Below are positions 46,739-53,751 of a stretch of 64,000 nt of DNA, piece after piece. The DNA comes from Enterococcus silesiacus (lineage in GTDB: Bacteria; Bacillota; Bacilli; Lactobacillales; Enterococcaceae). Below the pieces are notes generated by a model. It worked only from the letters and a program-made list of their open reading frames with translations. It had not been told where the DNA came from and did no database searches. The first letter of the stretch is position 1; every line of letters begins with the position of its first letter. The stretch is from positions 3,224,001 to 3,288,000 of the forward strand of contig CP013614.1 in NCBI GenBank assembly GCA_001465115.1. The letters are read 5' to 3'. Position numbers and translations under genes: made by a program.

Positions 46739-47194
46739 ATGAAAAAAGCAGACCGACAACGGTTGATCAAGCAACTGATCACAGAAAATGAAATAGAAAC
46801 CCAAGACGACCTGATTGCACTTCTTGAACAATCCGGTGTCAAAGCAACTCAAGCTACTGTTTCAAGAGATGTACGTGAAATGAGCATCGTTAAAACGCAT
46901 GGCTCAGATGGTCGAGTAAAGTATGCCCTATTCTCGCAACAACAAGCATCCAGCAGTGAGGAAAAGCTAAAAGAATCTGTGAAAGATTCAGTGATTCGCA
47001 TGGAACGTGTCCAATTTATGGTAATCGTCCATACAGATATGGGCGCAGCCGATGTCGTAACGAATTTTTTAGATGAAGTCAGTTATGAAGAAATTGCTGG
47101 AACTGTCGCAGGAGTCGATACAATCATTATTATTGCTCGTTCGGAAGATGACGCAATCGCCGTCGTTGAACGTTTTGAAGCGATGATGGATTAA
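46739..47194 (+). CDS. argR: ArgR/AhrC-family regulator with altered arginine-site loop
   Basis: A 151-residue regulator. The N-terminal winged helix covers about 1-70 (IETQDDLIALLEQSGVKATQATVSRD in parts). The hexamerisation and ligand domain covers about 80-151 (TDMGAADVVTNFLD, then GTVAGVDTIIIIAR). In E. coli ArgR and B. subtilis AhrC the latter loop is G-D-D-T and both aspartates contact arginine; here the first is Val. It may therefore rely on a partner subunit, as proposed for lactococcal ArgR paired with AhrC. It is not linked to arc, arg or recN genes in this window. Confidence 0.88.
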   Translation: MKKADRQRLIKQLITENEIETQDDLIALLEQSGVKATQATVSRDVREMSIVKTHGSDGRVKYALFSQQQASSSEEKLKESVKDSVIRMERVQFMVIVHTDMGAADVVTNFLDEVSYEEIAGTVAGVDTIIIIARSEDDAIAVVERFEAMMD

Positions 47195-47232
47195 AACATA
47201 ACCAATCAAAAAATGAAGGGAGATTTGGTTGC

Positions 47233-48753
47233 ATGGATTTGAAAGCGTTACAAAACGGGTCAGATATAAGAGGAATAGCAGTAGAGCACGAGGAAAAAAC
47301 AGCGAACTTAACACCAATGCAAGTCGGGAAAATTGCAGTAGGAATGGTTCATTGGCTTCGTGATGAGAAAAATTTAGCTGAAAAATATCAATCGGGGAAC
47401 TTAAAAATCGGTATCGGTCATGATAGTCGTATTTCAGCGGATAGCTTGAAACAAGCATTGATCGACAGCTTCGTTGCGCAAAACGTTGAAGTGTTAGATT
47501 TTGGTTTAGCGACAACGCCAGCCATGTTTATGGCTACTCAATTTCCACAATATGACTGTGATGCAACGATTATGATCACAGCCAGTCATTTGCCGTATTA
47601 TTTTAATGGCTTGAAGCTATTCACTAAATCTGGTGGTGCAGAAACAGCGGATATTGCGTATATCTTAGAACACGCTGACGAACCTAGACTCGAAGTTGAA
47701 GGATCAGTAACTAAAACCTCAATTTTAGAGGATTATTCCGCGGATTTAACGGAAAAAATTCGTAAAGGCATGAAAACAGCAGAAGAAAAACCGCTAACTG
47801 GTTTTCATATTATAGTAGACGCTGGCAATGGCGCGGGCGGCTTCTTTGCTGGAAAAGTCTTAGCCAAACTTGGAGCAGACATCACAGGTTCGCAGTTTTT
47901 AGAACCTGACGGCATGTTCCCTAATCATATTCCAAATCCAGATAATAAGGAAGCCATGGCAAGCATCCAACAAGCTGTGTTGAAAAATAAAGCCGATCTA
48001 GGAGTGATTTTTGATACGGACGTGGACCGTTCAGCAGTGGTAGATGCATCGGGCGAGGTCATCAATCGAAATAATTTGATCGCTGTCCTATCAACAATCA
48101 TTTTGGCTGAATATCCTGGCAGCAGTATTGTGACAAACTCACCAACCTCAAGTCATCTGAAAGAGTTTATCGAGTCAAAAGGTGGCGAACAAGTACGCTA
48201 TATTTCTGGCTATCGCAACGTAATCAATAAAATGATTGAACTCAATGAAGAAGATATCGACACCCAATTAGCCATCGAAACAAGCGGACATGCAGCATTT
48301 AAAGAAAACTACTATTTAGATGATGGTGCCTATGTTATCGCTAAAATCCTGATGTTGTTGCCTAAATTAAAAAAAGAAGGCTCAACATTAGGAGATCTGA
48401 TCAGCTCGTTAAAACAGCCAGCAGAAACCCAAGAACTACGCTTTGAAATTCTGGCAGGTCATGTCCGAGATTACGGTGAACAAGTGATTCGAGATTTAAG
48501 TGGGTTTGTTTTGAGTCAACGAGGCATGAAAGTCGATCCTGAAAATCATGAAGGAATTCGAGTAAATGTTTATGATGAGTATGGCAGTGGTTGGTTTTTA
48601 CTGCGGATGAGTTTGCACGAACCATTATTAGTGTTACAAGTCGAAAATGATCAAGCTGGAATGAATGACCAAGTATTAAAAGAATTAGCGGGTTTCTTTG
48701 AAGGATATAAACAGTTGGATTTAGCTAAACTAAATGAATCATTGAAGAAATAA
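47233..48753 (+). CDS. Phosphohexomutase (phosphomannomutase/phosphoglucomutase family)
   Basis: A 506-residue alpha-D-phosphohexomutase. The phosphoserine is in MITASHLPYYFNG (about 114-126), where N-P is replaced by L-P. The metal loop is FDTDVDRS (about 259-266). The sugar-binding loop is IETSGHAAFKENYYLDDGA (about 348-366), and domain 4 ends the protein. GGGAGATTTGGTTGC precedes the ATG. The substrate may be glucose- or mannose-phosphates; the family does not let me choose. It shares a bidirectional terminator with the convergent pseudouridine synthase gene. Confidence 0.88.
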   Translation: MDLKALQNGSDIRGIAVEHEEKTANLTPMQVGKIAVGMVHWLRDEKNLAEKYQSGNLKIGIGHDSRISADSLKQALIDSFVAQNVEVLDFGLATTPAMFMATQFPQYDCDATIMITASHLPYYFNGLKLFTKSGGAETADIAYILEHADEPRLEVEGSVTKTSILEDYSADLTEKIRKGMKTAEEKPLTGFHIIVDAGNGAGGFFAGKVLAKLGADITGSQFLEPDGMFPNHIPNPDNKEAMASIQQAVLKNKADLGVIFDTDVDRSAVVDASGEVINRNNLIAVLSTIILAEYPGSSIVTNSPTSSHLKEFIESKGGEQVRYISGYRNVINKMIELNEEDIDTQLAIETSGHAAFKENYYLDDGAYVIAKILMLLPKLKKEGSTLGDLISSLKQPAETQELRFEILAGHVRDYGEQVIRDLSGFVLSQRGMKVDPENHEGIRVNVYDEYGSGWFLLRMSLHEPLLVLQVENDQAGMNDQVLKELAGFFEGYKQLDLAKLNESLKK

Positions 48754-48756
48754 TAA

Positions 48757-48791
48757 AAGCTAGGAAAGAACAAAACGCTCTCTCCTAGCTT
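48757..48791. terminator. Bidirectional terminator
   Basis: AAGCTAGGA pairs with TCCTAGCTT around a 17-nt loop, with A-rich sequence to the left and TGTTT to the right, serving the mutase and the convergent RluA-family gene. Confidence 0.8.
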
Positions 48792-48798
48792 GTTTAGC

Positions 48799-49659
48799 TT
48801 ACCATAAACTCGGCTCAGCAACTGCCACAATCGCCTCTCCAGTAAATGGGTGGAATAGATGCAGTTCATAAGCATGCAGCATCAAGCGTCCATTAGGCTT
48901 TGGATGGTACAAAGGATCACCAACAATTGGATGCCCAATACTTGCTAAATGTACACGTATTTGATGCGTCCGCCCAGTTTCTAAAACGCAATAAACAGTT
49001 GTTTGATTGGTCTTTTTCACATAAGACGCAATGTCAACATGAGTAATAGCCATGTCACCATGTCGCTCATCAACGACTCGTTTTCGGCGATCATGTCGAT
49101 CACGCCCAATTTTTTTACGGATAGTCAACGATTCCTTTAAATGACCTGAAACCACCGCTTGATAACGCCGATAGATTTGTTTACTTTCCAGTAATCGTCC
49201 TAGAATCGGCAATACGAAAGGATTTTTAGCAAATAAAATCGCACCACTTGTTTCTTTATCTAACCGATGGACCACATACGGTATTTGGTTCTTAGGTACT
49301 AAGTAAGCGGCTAAATGATTAAGTAGCGTGTCATTTTCGTCTGGTTGATTAGGGTGAGTTTTCATGCCAATCGGTTTATTTAAAATAATCAAATGTTCAT
49401 CTTCAAATAAGACGTCAATGTTCGCTTTGTTTCCTAAAAGAATCGTGGGTATTGGATAATCTTCTGGTTCAAACTGTAAAGTAATGGTATCACCACTTCT
49501 TACAGAAAAATGAAACAATGCGGGCTCTCCGTTGACTACGACATTTTTTCGAGTGCGCAAAAAGTGTCGTACTTTGCGAGGAACTAACCATTCTTGTTCA
49601 AGTAGTTCTCGGACGGTTTGTTCTTTAAAATTTTTAGGTAATTGAATGGATAATTCCAT
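48799..49659 (-). CDS. RluA-family pseudouridine synthase
   Basis: A 286-residue RNA-modifying enzyme. The N-terminal S4-like part covers about 10-75 (TVRELLEQEWLVPRKVRHFL). The catalytic Asp is in VVHRLDKETSGAILFAK (about 128-144), and the conserved GRTHQIRVHLASIGHPIVGD block (about 228-247) confirms the RluA/RluC/RluD class. Target uridines in 23S rRNA cannot be told from sequence alone. Confidence 0.9.
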   Translation of the reverse strand: MELSIQLPKNFKEQTVRELLEQEWLVPRKVRHFLRTRKNVVVNGEPALFHFSVRSGDTITLQFEPEDYPIPTILLGNKANIDVLFEDEHLIILNKPIGMKTHPNQPDENDTLLNHLAAYLVPKNQIPYVVHRLDKETSGAILFAKNPFVLPILGRLLESKQIYRRYQAVVSGHLKESLTIRKKIGRDRHDRRKRVVDERHGDMAITHVDIASYVKKTNQTTVYCVLETGRTHQIRVHLASIGHPIVGDPLYHPKPNGRLMLHAYELHLFHPFTGEAIVAVAEPSLW

Positions 49660-50113
49660 TTGTTTTCCACCTTTTCAATAGCATTCTTTATTAGTTTAAC
49701 AAATGGAAGGATAAGTGCAAGTGCTTAGGTAGAATTAAGTTGGAGGTAAGGAAGTTGTTCATTTTTGTGTGTAGGGGAAGCCAAAGGAAGCAATGTTCCA
49801 ATGGTTTATTATCAAGTTACATTTTTTCACGATTCATAGCAATTCACAAGTAAGGAAACTTCTCTCCTTATGGTCGCCAAGTATTGTTCATCATCTACTC
49901 TGACGAAGTCAGTCGCAGTGATTCACAACAAAAAGACCCACTCTTTGGGGAAGAGTGGGAAAAGGAGTTAAAAATGAAAAAGTGTTTTGTTAGGGTTGTT
50001 TGTTGGTATACATATATAATACAAACTAAATATGAATTTTTTGTGTATTAAATTACCTCAAACTGTAAAGCTTTTCTAAAGAAGTATTTAAGTTTTGCAA
50101 AAAACAATTCTAA
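49660..50113. other. Interval between the RluA-family and GH18 genes
   Basis: This 454-bp gap holds copy A of the duplicated small-RNA-like element (about 49927-50098). In 49690-49925 I see no open frame with a ribosome site, no strong hairpin and no recognisable operator. Confidence 0.6.
49927..50009 (-). ncRNA. Candidate small RNA, copy A (3' of the GH18 gene)
   Basis: On the minus strand a conserved TATTATATA box (from 50021) could be a -10. About 80 nt of A/C/U-rich sequence follows, holding CAACAAACAACCC and AACTCCTTTT (50-nt region ending 49960), then a perfect terminator CCCACTCTT-CCCCA-AAGAGTGGG (49959-49937) and TCTTTTTGTT. CUCCUUUU could pair with Shine-Dalgarno sites, and the C-rich loop recalls UCCC-loop regulatory RNAs. 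It may alternatively be only the GH18 terminator. A second copy lies at 51221-51307. No -35 is obvious. Confidence 0.5.
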
Positions 50114-51070
50114 CTAGTTACTCTTCATCGTATTGATCAAACGTTTCGTCCAACTAAAATCAGTTTTGGTGATTGTATCATCACCAAATTGTTTGCCATC
50201 TCGATCGATTCCATAAACGAACATGCCGCCTTTTTGGCCATCTTTTGGATTCCATTTTGCATAAGCATAAGCACGGCTTGTTTCATAAGGTTCTATAGTA
50301 TCATTCCACCGATTGTGATCTTGTTCTTCTGGGAAAGAGATACCAGGAAGAAACTGTTGGGGGGTGATCGAAGTTTTATACGTATTCCACGTAGTATCTA
50401 AAGAAGCAGCAGAGCGGCCATAAGCTTGGACAAATAAATAGTCAAAGTAAGGCGCTGTTTTTTTAAATAAAGAGTGATTATCTTTATTTGTATCATAAAT
50501 CAATAACTTTCCGGTCTTGGAATTTGGACCTAATTTTTTAGACAAGGCTTTGAAAGTACCAACAGCCATCTCTTCTTGCTTAGCGGTCAAACTAGATTCC
50601 ATATCAACATCTAGTCCATCTAAGTTCCATGGTGTTAGATAAGTATCGATGAGCTGTTGTGCGTATTTATCATATTCAGCTGTTGTTGGTGTAGCACCTG
50701 CATGAGGGACATTCCAAACTTCTCTAATATCGATCGTTCGAATCACACGCGTTCCTCGAGCATGTAATGTCGGAACATAGGTGTCTTTCAGTGTATCCCA
50801 AAATTTCTGTTGATTCGTTCCTGGATTGACATAATGGAAAACAGAGACAATATCAACTTTATCTGGAATATCAGTCATCGCAGTGACATTTTGATCAGGT
50901 AATGTAGAATTTGCATCGTGAGGCATTGTAACGTCTCGCCAAGTTCGATAATAAGCCATCATGATCGGATCTTTTGGCGTTGCTTGTGCTGCATCTGACT
51001 GATCAGGCAGTAAACTAAAACTTAGTAAGAAGAAAATCGGAATAAGTAAAAATGTTAGTTTTTTAGACAT
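50114..51070 (-). CDS. Secreted GH18 endo-beta-N-acetylglucosaminidase/chitinase-like protein
   Basis: A 318-residue secreted glycosidase. AGAGGAG eight nt upstream sets the ATG at 51070. A Sec signal peptide covers about 1-27 (MSKKLTFLLIPIFFLLSFSLL, cleaved near SDAAQA). The catalytic D-G-x-D-x-D-x-E motif is LDGLDVDMESS (about 149-159, Glu as acid). Flanking barrel strands are MMAYYRTW, VFHYVN, LLIYDT, YLFVQAYG and GMFVYGID. It resembles single-domain endo-beta-N-acetylglucosaminidases (E. faecalis EfEndo18A, EndoH) that trim high-mannose N-glycans, giving the cell mannose-rich glycans from host proteins. There is no cell-wall anchor. Confidence 0.87.
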   Translation of the reverse strand: MSKKLTFLLIPIFFLLSFSLLPDQSDAAQATPKDPIMMAYYRTWRDVTMPHDANSTLPDQNVTAMTDIPDKVDIVSVFHYVNPGTNQQKFWDTLKDTYVPTLHARGTRVIRTIDIREVWNVPHAGATPTTAEYDKYAQQLIDTYLTPWNLDGLDVDMESSLTAKQEEMAVGTFKALSKKLGPNSKTGKLLIYDTNKDNHSLFKKTAPYFDYLFVQAYGRSAASLDTTWNTYKTSITPQQFLPGISFPEEQDHNRWNDTIEPYETSRAYAYAKWNPKDGQKGGMFVYGIDRDGKQFGDDTITKTDFSWTKRLINTMKSN

Positions 51071-51094
51071 AAAAATGCTCCTCTTCTGTTTTTT

Positions 51095-51149
51095 TGTAAA
51101 ACGGTTACATTTCAAGGGAAGTGTAGCATAAAAAAATCTATAATAACAA
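51095..51149 (-). promoter_or_regulatory. GH18 promoter with downstream palindrome
   Basis: Minus strand: TTGTTA (51149-51144), 18-bp spacer, TACACT (51125-51120) with TGC ahead of it (extended -10). Downstream, TGTAA-CCGTT-TTACA (51109-51095) is palindromic around an odd 5-bp centre. It resembles a cre site but has one base too many, so it could be a degraded cre or the site of another repressor. Confidence 0.65.
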
Positions 51150-51220
51150 TTAGAGAGACTCAAACAAATGAACTAGGTAGAAGTTTCATGACTTAAAGCC
51201 TTAATTGAAAATTTTCTCAG

Positions 51221-51307
51221 AACAAAAAGAGACCCACTCTTTGGGGAAGAGTGGGAAAAAGGAGTTAAAAAATGAAAAAGTGTTTTGTTAGGGTTGTTTG
51301 TTGGTAT
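51221..51307 (-). ncRNA. Candidate small RNA, copy B (5' of the GH18 gene)
   Basis: Second copy of the element at 49927-50009, same strand. It has the TATTATATA box (51319 leftward), CAACAAACAACCC, AACTCCTTTTT (51266-51256), the identical terminator stem CCCACTCTT/AAGAGTGGG (51255-51233) and TCTCTTTTTGTT. It ends about 70 bp upstream of the GH18 -35. A terminator with no coding gene before it supports a separate short RNA. Confidence 0.55.
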
Positions 51308-51455
51308 GTGTATATAATACAAACTAAATATGAATTTTCTTTGTCTTATTTTGTTTAAAGTTGTAACTTTTTTCTAAAGCAATTATTAAGAATACTAATG
51401 TTGCTTGAGTTGAGGTATCAAGATGGGAAAATATTTATTAGAAAAAAATGAATAT

Positions 51456-51498
51456 ACGCCTATTTTGTTTGGAAAATAGGCGTTAATACTGATATGAT
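51456..51498 (+). promoter_or_regulatory. Promoter of the MucBP protein gene with a perfect inverted repeat
   Basis: TTGGAA (51469-51474), 18-bp spacer, TATGAT (51493-51498). The 28-bp inverted repeat ACGCCTATTTT-N6-AAAATAGGCGT (51456-51483) is centred on the -35, so a protein bound there would block or position RNA polymerase. Confidence 0.65.
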
Positions 51499-51554
51499 GT
51501 ATAATTATTGAATTATATATAAATTTAATAAAGGAAAATTTTTAAGGAGGAAAC

Positions 51555-53483
51555 ATGAATAAAAATATAGTATTGCTTGCTGTTAGCTGTCTAGTATTTA
51601 TGAATGTAGCGCCGTCAGTCAATTATGCAGCAAATGTAACTACTCAAGGTTTAGAAGATCCTACTATTGATAATAAAAGTTCTGATCAATTACTTCCACT
51701 TGAGCAAGATAGTGCGTTAGCTGAAAGTTCAACCGACACTATTTCAAGTGAATCGACAGTACAAAAGGAATTACCTGAACCTCAAACCAATACATCCGTA
51801 GAAAGTATTGAAGGAGCAGAAACTGACAACGATAATCAAAATCAACCAAATTCAACTAAAGATTCGGCACCGATTGACTATTATACCGACAGCCAATCAG
51901 AGCAGGCAGAAAAGACCAGTCTTTTTGCTGATACCGTGACTATTCCGGATTTAAATTTGCGAAAGCTGATTAATAAAAAATTGAATCATGTTTCTGACTG
52001 GGAAACTTACACGCCTACAAAGCAAGAATTAGCATCAATTAGAGGGATCTTCCGATTAGATTTTGGGACAACAACTCAAACACAATTTACAAGTTTAGAA
52101 GGAATTCAATATCTTACTGGGATTTCAGACTTATACGCATATTATGTTACTTTTATGAATTTAGATGATTTAAATTTGATTAGTACGTTGAAGCAATTAA
52201 CCTATATCTCAATGGGAAATACTAATATTGATAGTATAGCTTTTGCTACATCATTACCTAATTTAACAGGAATGGTTTTGCCTAACAATTATATCAGTGA
52301 CGTGAGTGCTAGTCTGGACTATTACAATTCGCCTAAAAGAAAGCAATACAATTTCACTAAACAATCGATCACTAAAACAATAACTTTGGAAAATGGACAA
52401 ACAGTAGTAGATCCTTTAGCGATTATTGGGATCAATGGGAATCCAGTTTCAGTCAATTATCAAAATTCTACTAGTCACTTTAAATTTGAAAATGGTAAAT
52501 TTATCGGCAACGATCTGATTCCCGGACAAACGTATGCAATAAAGTATAGCTTTGTTGATACTAGTATTAATCATGCAGGACGATTAACTGGAAACGCAAC
52601 AATCGATGTCCAAATACCCCTGATCCAAGGAGCAGAAGTAACGGTAAAATACGAAGACACGGAAGGCAATGAGCTAGCCCCGGCTGAGATATTTAGTGGG
52701 AATCTTGGAGAGACCTACACAAGTGAACAATTAGAAATTCCGGGCTATACGTTTAAAGAAGTCCTTGGAAATGCGAGTGGGGAATTTACGTCAGAAGCTC
52801 AAACCGTAATGTATATCTACACAAAAACGCCAGTTAAAGGAGCAGAAGTAACGGTAAAATACGAAGACACGGAAGGCAATGAGCTAGCCCCAGCTGAGAT
52901 ATTTAGTGGGAATCTTGGAGAGACCTACACAAGTGAACAATTAGAAATTCCGGGCTATACGTTTAAAGAAGTCCTTGGAAATGCGAGTGGGGAATTTACG
53001 TCAGAAGCTCAAACCGTAATGTATATCTACACAAAAACGCCAGTTAAAGGAGCAGATGTAACGGTAAAATACGAAGACACGGAAGGCAATGAACTAGCTG
53101 TTAAAGTATTGAGTGGGAATCTTGGAGACCCATATACAAGTGAGCAGTTAGCTATCGAGGAGTATGTTTTCAAAAATATTAAAGGAAACCCAACTGGAAA
53201 ATTCACTGCTGAGGCTCAAAAAATAACCTATGTATATACGAAACAAACAGCCAGTGGTAACCATGATAAGCCAGATAATTCTTTAGATAAAAAGCATCAA
53301 ACTCAAAATAGTCAAGCAAATCCGAATAATTCCAGTAAAACAGGTTCTACCTATCAAAGTACTTTTCCTAAAACAGGAGAAAAACAAGGCTTAGAAAAAC
53401 GATTATCTATTTTAGGTAGTATCATCATCATTCTATTGACTGGCTTATTCATTTGGAATAAACATTTTCTAAATAATAAATAA
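51555..53483 (+). CDS. MucBP-repeat, FPKTG-anchored surface protein
   Basis: A 642-residue cell-wall protein. Signal peptide about 1-26 (ends SVNYAA). A Ser/Thr/Glu/Gln-rich linker covers about 27-120. A leucine-rich-repeat-like domain covers about 128-260 (FTSLEGIQYLTGISDLYAYY, LKQLTYISMGNTNIDSIAF), with a bacterial Ig-like part to about 358. Three 70-residue MucBP units follow (359-428, 429-498, 499-566: VTVKYEDTEGNELAP, GYTFKEVLGNASGEFT). Then come a polar linker, the sortase motif FPKTGE (about 606), a hydrophobic helix and a positive tail. The layout (LRR plus MucBP) is like internalin-type mucin adhesins. Units 1 and 2 are identical in protein. AAGGAGGAAAC precedes the ATG. Confidence 0.9.
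   Translation: MNKNIVLLAVSCLVFMNVAPSVNYAANVTTQGLEDPTIDNKSSDQLLPLEQDSALAESSTDTISSESTVQKELPEPQTNTSVESIEGAETDNDNQNQPNSTKDSAPIDYYTDSQSEQAEKTSLFADTVTIPDLNLRKLINKKLNHVSDWETYTPTKQELASIRGIFRLDFGTTTQTQFTSLEGIQYLTGISDLYAYYVTFMNLDDLNLISTLKQLTYISMGNTNIDSIAFATSLPNLTGMVLPNNYISDVSASLDYYNSPKRKQYNFTKQSITKTITLENGQTVVDPLAIIGINGNPVSVNYQNSTSHFKFENGKFIGNDLIPGQTYAIKYSFVDTSINHAGRLTGNATIDVQIPLIQGAEVTVKYEDTEGNELAPAEIFSGNLGETYTSEQLEIPGYTFKEVLGNASGEFTSEAQTVMYIYTKTPVKGAEVTVKYEDTEGNELAPAEIFSGNLGETYTSEQLEIPGYTFKEVLGNASGEFTSEAQTVMYIYTKTPVKGADVTVKYEDTEGNELAVKVLSGNLGDPYTSEQLAIEEYVFKNIKGNPTGKFTAEAQKITYVYTKQTASGNHDKPDNSLDKKHQTQNSQANPNNSSKTGSTYQSTFPKTGEKQGLEKRLSILGSIIIILLTGLFIWNKHFLNNK
52629..53048 (+). repeat. Two 210-bp tandem DNA repeats in the MucBP gene
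   Basis: Units 52629-52838 and 52839-53048 differ by a single base seen (CCCCGGCTG against CCCCAGCTG). Each encodes one 70-residue MucBP unit. A third, diverged unit follows at 53049. Near-identity implies recent duplication and allows gain or loss by recombination. Confidence 0.92.
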
Positions 53484-53518
53484 AGATAGTGGTGAACGAA
53501 GGAACACTATCTTTATTT
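53482..53518 (+). terminator. Terminator of the MucBP protein gene
   Basis: AAAGATAGTG pairs with CACTATCTTT around GTGAACGAAGGAA, then ATTTAT. The stem begins within the stop codon. Confidence 0.78.
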
Positions 53519-53710
53519 ATATCTGCATAGATACATTGTCTAACTATAGTGAATTAAACAAAATAGCCTTCAAAGGTCACAATGCCCATTTTCTTGACAG
53601 ATTCTTAAACTTTTCTACATAAAAATAAAAGAAAATCATGTTAAAATAAGCAAAACATAATCTATGCCCATTATTCATGCTAAAGACGTATGAATAAAAG
53701 CTACAATCTG

Positions 53711-53719
53711 TGTTAAAAT
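53711..53719 (+). promoter_or_regulatory. Extended -10 of the PBP2a gene
   Basis: TGT-TAAAAT is an extended -10 about 20 nt before GAGGGAG. The -35 is weak. Confidence 0.5.
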
Positions 53720-53751
53720 GGCTTAGAAACTTTATATAAAGAGGGAGCACT

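Larger units (their letters stand above)
51071..51554. other. Divergent interval, GH18 and MucBP protein genes
   Basis: This 484-bp gap contains the GH18 promoter and its palindrome, copy B of the duplicated small-RNA-like element (about 51221-51392), and the MucBP gene promoter with a perfect inverted repeat on its -35. Confidence 0.65.

Noticed and set aside
47069..47515. Minus-strand frame of 148 codons spanning argR and the mutase gene.
   Set aside because: It crosses two well-supported genes and has no family features.
49974..50051. Plus-strand frame of 25 codons (MKKCFVRVVCWY...) with AAAAGGAG ahead, and its 28-codon partner at 51272-51358.
   Set aside because: The two frames share the first 12 residues, but the conserved hairpin beside them is a terminator only on the minus strand, and the frames diverge at their ends. 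The minus-strand RNA explains the conservation better. The peptide remains the alternative.
51095..51109. TGTAAAACGGTTACA considered as a normal cre site.
   Set aside because: It has one extra base between the arms, so it does not fit the 14-bp cre frame; kept only as a palindrome of unknown binder.
52629..53250. Tandem repeats considered as a CRISPR-like or satellite array.
   Set aside because: They are in-frame 210-bp protein repeats (MucBP) with no spacers.
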